Shown here: piece after piece, positions 21,453-32,164 of the stretch | How the letters are laid out: each line of letters starts with the position of its first letter | Position numbering within the stretch: position 1 is the stretch's first letter | Assembly: GCA_004335835.1 (NCBI GenBank) | Contig: RWJK01000922.1 | Location: 1 to 44,351 of the forward strand | Direction of reading: 5' to 3' | Length of the DNA: 44,351 bases | Source of the DNA: Scenedesmus sp. ARA3 | Lineage: Eukaryota; Chlorophyta; Chlorophyceae; Sphaeropleales; Scenedesmaceae | The notes under the pieces: model-generated | What the model was told of the DNA's origin: nothing | Databases searched by the model: none | The model's input: the letters and a program-made list of their open reading frames with translations, nothing else | Translations under genes and position numbers: made by a program

Positions 21453-24400
21453 TTACTTGGGTGGCGGAGGCGGCGCACGGCGTGCCGATGGTGTGGACGG
21501 CATGCCATTGGCTGCTGGGCGTGCCGGCACTGCCGGTGCGCGCCGCGCAGGCGCGCCTGCGCCCACAGACGTCCGCGCGAGGCCTGCTGCTGCCGCCTGC
21601 CCCTCCACCAAGCCCTGCACACAAAAGAAGAGGACAAAGGCGACACAATGACGCTCAGGTTGCAGGGAGGTCGACAAGGAGCGATGAAATTCAGCAAAGT
21701 GTGCTCTCCAAGCAAACACCTCCCCATGATGCATCATGTTTGTGCTTGACTCGAACTCTGGCCACACCACGGGTGCAGAGTGACTTGGTCTGTGCGCAGC
21801 CAGCACAGCCGCCACCAGCCGCACCTGTGGCGCTGTGGGCAGCTTCTTGGGCCTGTCCACGTGGCTGAGCGGCACGGGCGCGCGCAGCGCGGGCATGTAG
21901 GGGCTGTCGATCATGTCCGTGTAGCGGCGCCGCTGCTCGCCGGACAGCAGGTCGGTCATGACAGCCAGCGCCAGCACCTCCGCATCCAAGAGCACCTGCA
22001 GCAGCACGCACGCGCCAGGCATGTTAGCTTGAATATACAGCAAACACTCGACTTGCGGCAACTAGCAGCCGTCACACTGGCTTTGCATCTTCGAGGCGAA
22101 GAAATTTGTTGAAGAGACAAGCCAGCAGCAGATAAGGTGGCAGTGCATGAGGTTTTCATGGGGTTGAACCTCATTTGAGTGACAGCCTGAGCTGAGCTGT
22201 TTGCAGCTTCCAATCCTGTCAGGTGTTAGTGGTGGCGTATGCCGCGTGAGTACACCAGTGTAACCCCTCCCTTTCTGGTGCATGCACGCCTGCTTTCCGC
22301 AGCACCACTGCAAGCACACATGAACACAAGGGGCACATGGTGCTGGCAGCGCAGCTGGCGGGCTCACGTTGTCTCCCTCATGGTCCTTGCGCTTGACCTT
22401 CTCCTGCTTGTACTGCACGTCGTCGATGGCCATCTTGATCTTGTCGTACAGCAGCCGCACAGCAGCACGCTTCTCGATGACGCTGCTGTCCTCCTGCAGC
22501 ACACCAACAATGACCAGGTGGGCAGGAAGTATCATGTCATCATCAGCAGCAGTGACGTGAGAACAGCGCCAATGTACCGCTATTCAATGGGTGCAACAAG
22601 GTTGATTGCTGCTCGCACAAGCAGACCGGAACACGTCTCATCCACACAGCTCCCCCAGTTTGCGCCGCAGCACCCCCATGCTGCTGCTGCACACTCGCAT
22701 CTGGCATGCCATCCTGCTTCCCCTGCCCGTGCCTCACAGCCGCAAAGCAACCAGAGCCCAGATCCAGCTGCAGCGCCGCCTCACCGTGAGCATGCGCTTC
22801 AGCTCCTCCTCGCTCATCTTGTGCACGTGGCCGAACAGGTGGTTGAGCAGGTTCTTCTCCGCCTTGCGCACCAGGCAGTGCACCACGCTCTTGGGCACAG
22901 TGGTCACGATGGTGTCGCACACCATGGTGATGTACATCTGCATGTCGCTCGCAAACTGCTCCATCAGCTGCTCGTAGCGCGTCTCCCACGTCTCCTGCAA
23001 CGGCAAACAGGCGAATGGTGGCCAAGCAGAAGGGGGCGGTTCATCAAACGCAGGCACAGTGACAGTGTGCGTGCAACAACACTGGGCTGCCAAGCGGGCG
23101 ATTGGCCAGTGACGCAGCGTGCCGCATCAGTCTGCCTCAAACGCTGCCGGCTCCACAACAGCTCGTGCGTGCCTGCGCCGCTCCCTGTGCAACAACTGCG
23201 TGTGAGCTGCCCAGACGCGCCAACAAACACTTAGCAGCACAAGCGCGGCTCGTAGTAGCACGCCACCAGCCCTACCTGCACAGTCAGCGGCTTCTTGGCC
23301 AGCTCTGCCAGGCGCATGGCTGCGCTGGCCTGCTGCTGCTGCGGCTGCAGCCCGCCGCCAGGGGCCATGGGCCCCAGCACGATGGGCGGCGCGGGCTGCA
23401 GGCGGCCGTGGTTGTCGCGCAGCTCCTCCGCACGGAAGAACTTGGCGCCCTGGCCCAGGCGCGTGCTGGTCATGACCTGGCAGCAGCAGCGGCGGCGGCA
23501 GCAGCAACAGTGAGTGAGGACTGTAATGAGATGAAGAGCGCCAGACGCTTGCTCAGCGCGACACCTCAAGTGTAGCAAGGCAGTGGCCATACAGCGCGCT
23601 GCAAGAGGCTTCCTCAGCTCCTGCTGCTACACGTGACAGCAGCTGACATGTCGAGAACTGACGGCAGCTTGCATGAGTGCACGCCTTGTGACTGGCTCCA
23701 GTCATGCAGCAGCTGCATGCACAGCCCTGATGTGTCACATGACCCGTGGCCCTCTCACAGCTCACTGGCTGCCGCAACTCCCACACCCGACAGGCCGCCG
23801 CAGGGTCCTTCACCGTGCACACTTCGTAGGCTGCCGCACTGTTCCCTGTACACATCCTGCATGCGCAGCAGACCAAACGACTTACCTCAAAGCTGTTGCG
23901 GCGTGACAGCTGCACGCCGGCCGCCTCAGACAGGGGGTCCACCAGCTCAGATGCCTCAGAGGGTGCGCTGCCCGGGCTGCCCAGCGGCTGCGGCGCAACG
24001 CCTGCTGGCTGCCCGTTGGCATCCGCGACAACATCTGCGGGTGAGGCACACAGCACCACAACAGCGTTGCAGTCCCACAATCACGCTAAGGTGAGCAGGC
24101 CAGGCTGGGAGACACACCTGCCGCTTGACGGAGGCAGAAAGGCATGCTGGTAATGGCTCCACAACAGCGAGCACGGGAACGTGCTCACAAAAGCAGTCGA
24201 CGCCGCGTGTGAGCAGATGACAAGCACGCCAGACGCATGCCTCAGAGTACAGTACCAGGCTGCTGTAGCTTAGGAACGTCTCTCACCTTTGCTAGCGCGC
24301 CGCGAGTCTGCTGCTGCTGGCTGCGGCTGTGCCTGCACAGGCGGCGGCGGCGGCGGCCCTGCTGACGCCGCCACTGCGCGCATCATGCGCGAGATCCACT

Positions 24401-27400
24401 CGTACTTGTTGCCGACGTTCTCAGCACGCAGCACGATGCTGTTGTGGTCCTTCACACACGGCCTGCGCGCGCAGACCAAGCCAGCAGCAGCAGCAAGACA
24501 GAAAAGGTGATGAGCAGGGGGTCAGCAGGTGCAACCACCACGTCAAGCAGTGTCCACGTGTTGCTTGCACACATGAAGCAGCCAAGCACACGTCTGAACA
24601 TCGCATGCATATACAACGGCAAACCGCCCCGGCCGCCCACCTGCGCGGGTCCAGCGAGCGGATGCGCAGCAGCAGCGATGCGCGCTCGCCGCGCTGCATC
24701 TCCACCATGGCGCTGCCGATGGCTGGCCGCACGTTGCCGCGCTCATCCAGGTCCTCAATGATGCAGTCCACCAGGCTGATCTGGCCGCGCAGACCGTTGG
24801 GCTTGGGCACATCGTCCGGCGTCTTGAAGTAGTACAGCGTCTTGTTGGAGTCTAGGGGGCGGCAGGGGTGCAGGCCGGGCGCAGGCGCAGGCACACACAC
24901 ACGTGAGGAGGCAGGTATTGGGAGCTGGGACGACAGCGGACGCAGCGTTGCTTGCAGGAAGGCTGATTGAAGCACGCCCACCAGCGCCCACAAGGCCAGC
25001 CAAAACAATGACGTGCGCATGCATGCAGGCAGTAGTACAACCCATTGCTAATCTGAGACATGTGGTGCCAACAAAGCAGCTTGCAGCGCCCGCATGTGCA
25101 GGCGCGTATCAAGGCTTCTGTCACCGACAGCTAGAACCTGTGATCACACCGCATGCCCTGCAAGCATCGCTGACACAACTAAACCCAGCATCCTGCAGGC
25201 ACCAGCTGCAGCGCCTGTCCATGACCAAAACAAAGCAGCAGGGCCCTCACCTGAGAAGATGAAGAAGCGCTTCTGCCAGCGCCAGCCGTCCACCGGCAGC
25301 GACTGCCGCGCGCTCTCCTCATTCACCTTCTTGTCAAAGTGCGCCGCGATGTAGTCGTTCGGGTCCGCCAGGCTGCCCAGGCTGATGCCGCCACCAGCAG
25401 CGCTGCTGGCGCCACCAGGTGCGCCAGGCGCACGCGGCACCATGGCCCCTGCAGCATCAGGCGCGCCAGGTGCCGCAAAGTCCGGCTCTGCGCCGCCGCC
25501 GCCGCCCAGGCCCACCCTGTCCATGAAGCCCTTCTTCTTGCCGCCCTTTGCGAGCGCCTTCTGCACCGCTGCCTGGCTCTGGCTGGCCTCGAAGCGGCGG
25601 TACATGGTGTAGCGGAAGAAGCCCGCGGTGATGTAGCTCCGCTCCATGTCCACCAGCATCTGCGCCACTGCAGGTGCAGCAGGAAGGGCCAGAGCCGCAG
25701 CAACCGTGGGTGCAGCGCGCGGCACGTTTACGGGAACACACAGCAGCAGCCGCACAAGCAGCCGCACATGCAGCCGAAGCAGCAGCCTCGCTTGCAGGAC
25801 CTGTGCTCTGTGATGCTGGTGCAAGCCGTGCAACAAGCACAACATCCTGCTGATGCAGCACGCAAGCGCGATGTCTGTACGTGCCTGCCGTGCTGCTTCC
25901 CATCCTGCTTGCTACTGCTGCTGCCCTGCTGCTGCTGCTGCAGCGGCACCAGCCTGGCTGAGTTGCAATAGCTCATAGCCAAGCCAACTGTACACAACAA
26001 ACATTGGAGCGGCTCGTGTGCAAGCAGCACTGCACTCACTCTTCTCTCCCTCTGAGCGCCACTCGTCCAGCGCGCGCACCACTGCTGGCATGATGAACGT
26101 CCTGAACTCCGGCACAATCAGCGGCACCTTGCCGTTCATCGCTGCTTCTGTGTGCTCGCCAGCCACGCTCGCAGCATCCCGCGCGGCAGATATGAGCAGC
26201 GTGTACACCTGCGAGACGCACTCCTGCAGGCGCAAAGAACACACAAGTTTGCAGCAGTCGGCGCAGCAGTGGACATAACCTGCTAACTCCAGACAGGCCA
26301 GGCCCAGGAACAGCAGCCCAGTGCTAAAATCATGTTGTCACGCTGCTGTGCGGCGACGCAAATCGTGGCAAACACTGCTGCTGCTGCTGTCGCTGCTCAG
26401 TAAACAACGCACAGACAGTGTGCATGCGCCTAGCTCTGCAGCTGCACTGGTCGCCCTGCTGATGCATCCAAGCCGCAGGTGCATGGCATCCTGCAGTGCA
26501 TGCTTGGGCGCCCTGGCTCCATCACCATCCTCATTAACATCGTAAATATTGCCGCACCTGCACAGGCCCCTCCACCTGGTCCAGTGCCTTGCTGGCCATG
26601 AGCTGCAGGCCCCGCTCAGGGGACACCAAGTGCGGCTGGTAGCCATCTGCTGTCTTGGTGATCTGCAACCACACCAAGCACACCAGCAAAGTGAAGGCAG
26701 GGGCCATGACGAACCCAACGGCAGTGATCTGTGCAGCGCGTGTTGTGAAGCAGCAAATGGTCCTGCAGCACCACCTGGTTGGCACATCATGCGCTGGAGG
26801 TTGCTGGCATCCCGCTGCTACTGATCATGCTGCTACTGATCAAGCAAAAGCTGCATGTGTTGCAGCTGACAACCAGCTGCCGAGCGCCAATAGCTCCCGC
26901 TGTATGCTGTGACATCGCCTGCTGCAGGGCTGCTCCATGCGCACTGCCGCACCTTCTTCACGCTGTCAATTGAAAACAGCTTGTCAAACGGCAGCCGCTG
27001 CACATTTCCTGCAAGACCCTTCTCAGAGAAAAAGGCCTCCTTGATCCTGTTGGCAACTGGTGACTCCTGTTGACATCCAAAGCCAGCAGTGCAGATGTAT
27101 ATCAGTGTCTAAGCTATGTGTGCGGCAACAGCTTATTGACGTCACCATAAATGAGGTTGTCACGCTGGCCATGCACTGAGGCAGCACCATTGCACTGCAA
27201 CTGCAGCACTGCGCCCACTCACATTGACTATGTTGGAAAAGGCCTTTTCAAACCCGCGGCAGAGCTCGAAAACATCACGCAGCCCCTGTGGTGCCTCTCC
27301 TAGTGTGCTGACAGCCTTCTCAACCACGATCCGCCTTTCAGTCAAGCGTTCAATGACCTGTGTAAACCCACGGCACCCGTCAGCAACGAGCATGCTTCAT

Positions 27401-27790
27401 TTGCTGCAGCAGTAGCAGAGCTGCTGCTTGCTGCACAGATCGTGCGGCTAGGGACACTGCTGCGTGCACTGTCCGTTGCAGGGATTGATCATGTTGGATA
27501 CCAAGTGCAGCTGCTCTGCAAGCAGCAGGTGGGAACGCCCTGCATGCTGCTGTCAACAGCAAACCCACCACCGCTGCAGCATAAGTTCCTACTTGACCCA
27601 GTAGGTGCTGTGGTTGGCGTGCTGTACCTTCAAAATCATTTAAATCTTACAGCTGACTCTTCCCAAGCACAATGTTGCTGATAGAAAGAGCTCACGATGC
27701 ATCATGCAGAGCAAGTTCTCTTTGCCCTGCCTAGCTCAGCGCGCCCACCTGGCTGAGAGCGACCGTGGGTATTTCCACCCTGTCAGTCAT
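21453..27790 (-). CDS. Dynamin-related protein: stalk, PH domain and GED, no visible GTPase domain
   Basis: Fourteen exons in coding order: 27749-27790, 27223-27357, 26953-27066, 26558-26662, 26040-26223, 25251-25667, 24641-24851, 24287-24462, 23886-24034, 23276-23476, 22785-22994, 22368-22493, 21825-21995, 21453-21614; phases close, giving 800 residues. Stalk/middle domain about 10-210 (FELCRGFEKAF, TKTADGYQPHLVSPERG, VDMERSYITAGFFRY) resembles plant DRP1. A Gly/Ala/Pro linker leads to a PH domain about 313-425 (DGWRWQKRFFIF, LRAENVGNKYEWISRM), as in DRP2. The GED is about 579-690 (MQMYITMVCDTIVTTVPKSV, LLYDKIKMAIDDV). The tail is Ala/Pro-rich. Dynamins remodel membranes, DRP2 types at the plasma membrane and plate. 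No P-loop or DxxG motif can be read upstream as far as the next gene; either the gene lacks the G domain or my start at 27790 is an internal exon. Confidence 0.83.
22175..22270 (+). repeat. Dispersed repeat, copy B (dynamin intron)
   Basis: It is antisense to the host gene, inside the intron 21996-22367. It matches copy C over about 75 nt with few mismatches, including GTGTTAGTGGTGGCGTATGC and GTGAGTACACCAGTGTAACC. It ends in TGTAACCCCTCCC. Confidence 0.8.
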
Positions 27791-28146
27791 TTCGAATAGT
27801 TCGTCGTGTTCACTAGCGCATGTGCACACCGTCTCTTTGCTCAACTGCCAAACTCCCCCACGTAGACAGCACCAGCGCAGCAGAAGGCCAACACAGGCCC
27901 GGAACGTTGATTCTAAACAAGATGTTGTGCTGTTGCAGGTAGCGTATCAGTCATTTACGTTCGGTTTTGACTGTCAGCATGACATCTGCGGGTGTGCCCT
28001 TGCCTAGCAGGGCTCAGGTGACTGATCTGTGCTGCACCATCATGCAGGTGACGCTTGCCGACATCGCACGCCCTGCAGCCTTCAACAATGCCAACATTGC
28101 AGCAAGGTGGTGGACTTTGACTGGCGCAACTTACATGCCTTGGGGC

Positions 28147-28181
28147 GGCTGGGTGAGTGGCTGGGTGAGTGGCTGGCTGAG
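28147..28181. repeat. 12-bp tandem repeat, about three units
   Basis: GGCTGGGTGAGT is repeated at 28147 and 28159, followed by a degenerate third unit. Confidence 0.7.
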
Positions 28182-28701
28182 CAGGTTGGCCTGTAACCGC
28201 ACGTGGATGCGTACTGTGCAGGTACAGGATGGAAGAACCCAAGTACCTAGGTGGCGAAGTTAAGGGCTGCTGGGAGGTTTGTTGCAACTGCCATGACACC
28301 ACACAGGGGGCAAGTTGCAGAGTTTGACCACCTGTGTATAATAACAGCGCCAGCATGCAGAACACGGTGAATGGCCCGCTTCAGACGGCGCTTGGGCAAG
28401 GCTGCTAGCCATGTGAAAGGGCGAACACAAACATGTCTGCAAACTTACATTTGGTCTGAAATTGAATCCAAAAACGTAGCAATAAGCATATCAAATAATG
28501 AAACAACACTTACGCCCTGTCACAGTCACAGCTGACTTGCGTTTTGAAAAGGAGGAGCTGTTGTAGTGCACAGCAATCGTTGCTGCACACCATCCAACGC
28601 TTCAATCCCCAGGGACCCCCCACCCAGCAGGACCCAAGCAGGTAGTCGTGTCTACATCACGCACAACAATAGGCTGGGCATCCAAGACAAGAATGCCACA
28701 G

Positions 28702-28792
28702 AGAGAGAGGGGTTACACTGGTGTACTCACGCGGCATACGCCACCACTAACACCTGAAAGGATTTGAAGCTGCAGACAGCTCAGCTCGGGCA
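28702..28792 (-). mobile_element. Dispersed repeat, copy C, flanked by 14-bp target-site duplication
   Basis: About 91 bp, matching copy B in inverted orientation. On its own strand it starts near GAGCTGAGCTG and ends TGTAACCCCT followed by a CT run. The identical 14-mer CAAGAATGCCACAG stands on both sides (28688-28701 and 28793-28806). A variable target duplication, 3' simple-repeat tail and apparent 5' truncation are hallmarks of target-primed reverse transcription, so a short LINE- or SINE-derived insertion is likely. Confidence 0.75.
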
Positions 28793-30124
28793 CAAGAATG
28801 CCACAGCCCCCAGCATAGTTGCTGACTGACATCAGTCAAGAGGCACGCTTTAATCAGGAAAAGCATACATACTACAGGACGCAGGTCACGTCGCCTTCTT
28901 CGCATGCGGCAAAGTTCAAGCCTCAAGTCCAGGAAGGTAACCGTGAGGTAACAATGCTGGTGGTCGCGTAAGCCTTCAAAAACGTGCTGTTGCTGTGGTC
29001 AAGTCACCCCAATCGATCAGCCGTGCATCAAAGATCACCACAGCAAAAAAAATAAAAAAATCACCACAGCATATTCTATATTCCACAACTTCGCAAGGCA
29101 ATGCTTCAGTCGCCAGAAGAACAGGACACAGCAGAACAGCTACCGCCACAATGCAGTGCCAACACTGCAGGCCTCCAGCAAGCCGTGTGTGGTGGCACAG
29201 CAGGTCAGCATTGTGACCTGCAGCCACTACCACGCAACCGGCACACCAGCTGTTCATCAAGCTCGCACACACCGCTAACGAGAATCACCAACACAACACT
29301 ATAAAGGTACCGCAGGACAGCAGTACACCAGCGAAACACCAGTGCAGCTCTACAGGTCCAGTAGGCTGACGCAACACTTACCTCATCCCAGAAGCAACTC
29401 CCAAGCCGTTCAACGTAACGTCACATCAAGGCTCCACAGAGGACCAAAGTGTGCGAAGCATACGGCAGAATGGCGCCAGCGCCCATAGCATGCAACGGCG
29501 CTGCGCAACGCTGCCAGCATGAACCTTGCAGCAGGAGAGATAGCAGCTCACACCCGCCCCAGCATTCCCAGACAGAACAAAGCAGCCATCACAGAGAGTC
29601 AGTGCAAACTGCGACTCATCCCTCCCATGCAGGCACTTCTCTAGCCATAAGTACAAGGCTAATGGAAGGCGCATGCAACTCGATGCCAGGGGCTGCAGCT
29701 GTCACACGAAGTGCCAGTTGTTTTGGTTGTTTTGCGTTGCGTGCACCTGCACGTGCAGTTGGATGATAACCCACCTTCAATGCTTCAACATGGTCTCATG
29801 TGTGTGTGCGTGTGTATGTGTGTAGTGACCTGCGGGCACACTGCATGGACGGGCTGACTAGCCCAGCTGCCACACAACGCTAGAAGCAAGTACTCGCCAA
29901 CAGTACAAAGCGTGGGATAAGCACCACTGCATGCTCCGTGCAGTCTGAAGCCTAACCATAGGACAGTCAGCACCCCACAGGCGGCTGGTCGCCGCAGACA
30001 CAGCACACCATGCTAGAGCAATCCTGACAGCAGTGCATCCCTTTGTCCACGAACAACCATATGCAGGCTGCAGCAGCAGCGCACACATGCAGGCATACTA
30101 TGCATATCAAGTGCTGTCCTGAAC

Positions 30125-30333
30125 TCCATTTGTCAAACAGCTGAAAAACAGTAAGAGCAGCCTCCTCTTGAAGGCAGGCTGCTGGGGATTTGACTACTGG
30201 AGGAACAACCCACAGGCTGTTGGTGTGCTGCCGCTGTGAATACAGATGTAGCTGGGCCACGCATACGTACAGCTCATCCACCACAAGCCATGGCATGTAT
30301 TTGACAGGATTGCTATATCGCATACTCAAGGTG
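30125..30333 (-). other. Possible exon of an unidentified gene
   Basis: A good acceptor (TTTGCAG) at 30334-30340 on the minus strand is followed by an open frame containing YSNPVKYMPWLVVDELYV and ALTVFQLFDKW, more protein-like than its surroundings. No convincing donor, start or partner exon was found. It could be chance. Confidence 0.2.
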
Positions 30334-30834
30334 CTGCAAACGGGCAGTGAAGACACTGACAACCGGATGCAGCCACAGCGTGGACTCAGATGACAACAGA
30401 CACTGGGCGCCACTGTTGGTACAAACCTCGGCACACTAGGACTGCAACAAGTGTCAGACGCACGACCACAGGCTCATGGCACAGGTCAAGCCAAATACCA
30501 GCGTCAAGAGTGGCGGCATGATTGCTCGTTGCCTTTAACGTCAACACACATCAATGCAGGCTGGCACGCACTGGAACACGTCGTGTGTGGGTATGAGTGC
30601 AAACTGCAAGCGTGAACAACAACTAGCCATGCACCATACACAGCAACTTTGCCTGTGCAGGCTGGCACCACACTTCAACACATGGAACTTTAATACATGC
30701 TCAGGGATGAGTGGCGCAGCACAGCGTTGCTTGCTGCTGCTGCTGCGGTGGCAGCATGGCAGCTTGCAGCCTGCTGATGCCGCGCAGAGCCCCCAGGGTC
30801 TTGTGCAGAGGCGCCTAGCCATGCTTAGCGGCTA

Positions 30835-30888
30835 ATGCCTGGGATAACCGCGCCCAACGGACGCATGCCTGGGATAACCGCGCCCAAC
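30835..30888. repeat. 30-bp period direct repeat in the RRM gene 3' UTR
   Basis: Two identical 24-nt blocks (30835-30858 and 30865-30888), each beginning ATGCCTGGGATAACC, separated by 6 nt. They lie 86-140 nt past the RRM gene stop codon. Confidence 0.8.
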
Positions 30889-30973
30889 CACCCTATGCTT
30901 TCAGTCTCGTGCAGATGGCATCGCGCGCATTCATACAATCCCGCAATGCAGCACAGCAAGGTGCTGCTGGCTT

Positions 30974-32164
30974 TCACATGAGCAGCTGCTGCTGGCCGTT
31001 GCTGTGGATGCACAGCTGCCCTGGCATCATCAGGCCAGCATTGGGCCGCGGCTGCATCGTGATGTAGTGCTGCTGCTGCGGCTGCTGCTGCATCATCGCA
31101 AACGACAGCGGCTGCGCGCGCGCCTTCTTGTGCTGCTTGTTGCTGTCCATCCATTCCACCACCATGGGGGAGCGCGCGCCGGGCCACTGGAAGTTGCCGT
31201 TCAGGGCGTCGAGCGCAGCAGCTGCGGAGTGCCTCTCCACGAACACCACCTGCAGAGCACACCACACACAGCTGAGTCAGTGGAGGCAAAGCACCACGCA
31301 GGGCATGCATGAAAGGCTGGCACGGAGGCAAGATGTGTTTGCAGAGATGTGGGCAGGGTGTTGTCCGGGTCGAGCAAGGTGGCTGCATGCCTGACTGCTC
31401 ATAGGTGCTGGCTGCTAGGAACTGCTGCGCGTGCGCTGCGTTACTCACAATGCCGCAGCCCTTGCTGGTCTTGCTGCCAGCCCAAGGCTTGAACAGGTTG
31501 ATGGACTGCACCGGGCCAAACTGGCTGAACAGCGCGAGCAGCGTCTCTGCAGGAATCACAGGTGTCACTCCTGCAAAGAAGATGCTGCGCTGCTCTGGGG
31601 GCTGGCTCTGTGGCATCATTGCAGGCATCGGCATGGGGCAGCTGGCAGGCAGTGCACAGCTGACTGGCAGGGCTTCCAGCAGCTGCTGCCCTGCCAGCAT
31701 TCCGCCACCATAGATGGGCTGCATGACTTGCAGCGGCTGCTGTTGGATGATGGTCTGCTGTTGCTGCATGATCGGCTGTGGCTGTTGGAGGATGGTGCAC
31801 GCCGTGGGGTGCATCGATGCTGCTGCTGCTGCTGCGTCAGGGGCACTCAGCATCTGCGGGTGCAAGGCAGACATAGCGGGTATGCGTCAAGCAACAAACC
31901 AGACGGACCAGAAGCGCGTCTCCGCAGCTCACAAGCGCTCAGAGGAGTAGTAACCGAAAGGTGAGCATGCAGCATAGTTGTGCTCTTGCAGCCACGCACC
32001 TGACTTCCTGGCATCACAATAGTACAATATTGTTGGCCCATGGGCGTTTGTGGGCCTGACGCGCTCATAAGCAGCTGAACAGGAACCAGCATGCTGCCGC
32101 TGGTGGACACCGTCGGCAAGTTTGAAAGTCCGTGCATCGTGTAATTTGACTCAGTAAGAATCAT
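30974..32164 (-). CDS. RNA-binding protein with one RRM and Gln/Met-rich flanks
   Basis: Three exons: 32000-32164, 31449-31853, 30974-31249, joined in phase 0; 281 residues. The RRM spans about 144-222, with RNP2 IFFAGV near 146 and RNP1-like KGCGIVVFV near 186; the second intron falls inside RNP1. The wording of the RRM (FSQFGPVQSINLF, AALDALNG, MVVEWMD) is closest to CELF/FCA-type RRMs, which bind U- or GU-rich RNA, but this is a recollection and not a search. Residues 56-140 and the C-terminus are Gln/Pro/Met-rich and probably disordered. RNP1 has Cys and Ile at positions usually aromatic, so binding may be altered. The first ATG of exon 1 was chosen; the upstream frame is short. A tandem repeat lies in its 3' UTR. 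Confidence 0.87.

Larger units (their letters stand above)
27791..30973. other. Region of uncertain content, 3.2 kb
   Basis: This lies between the 5' end of the dynamin-related model and the RRM gene. The frame of the first dynamin exon stays open upstream to about 27942 but has no other ATG. A search by eye for dynamin GTPase motifs on the minus strand found none. It contains an inserted repeat (28702-28792), a (GGCTGGGTGAGT)-type tandem at 28147-28181, a GT-rich run near 29800-29825, A-rich runs near 29045-29060, and a coding-like frame at 30125-30333. Confidence 0.45.

Noticed and set aside
27967..28410. Plus-strand frames including VVDFDWRNLHALGRL and RMEEPKYLGGEV, faintly recalling COMMD and RED/IK proteins
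   Set aside because: No continuation of either family is found downstream, phases do not close, and the matches are under ten residues.
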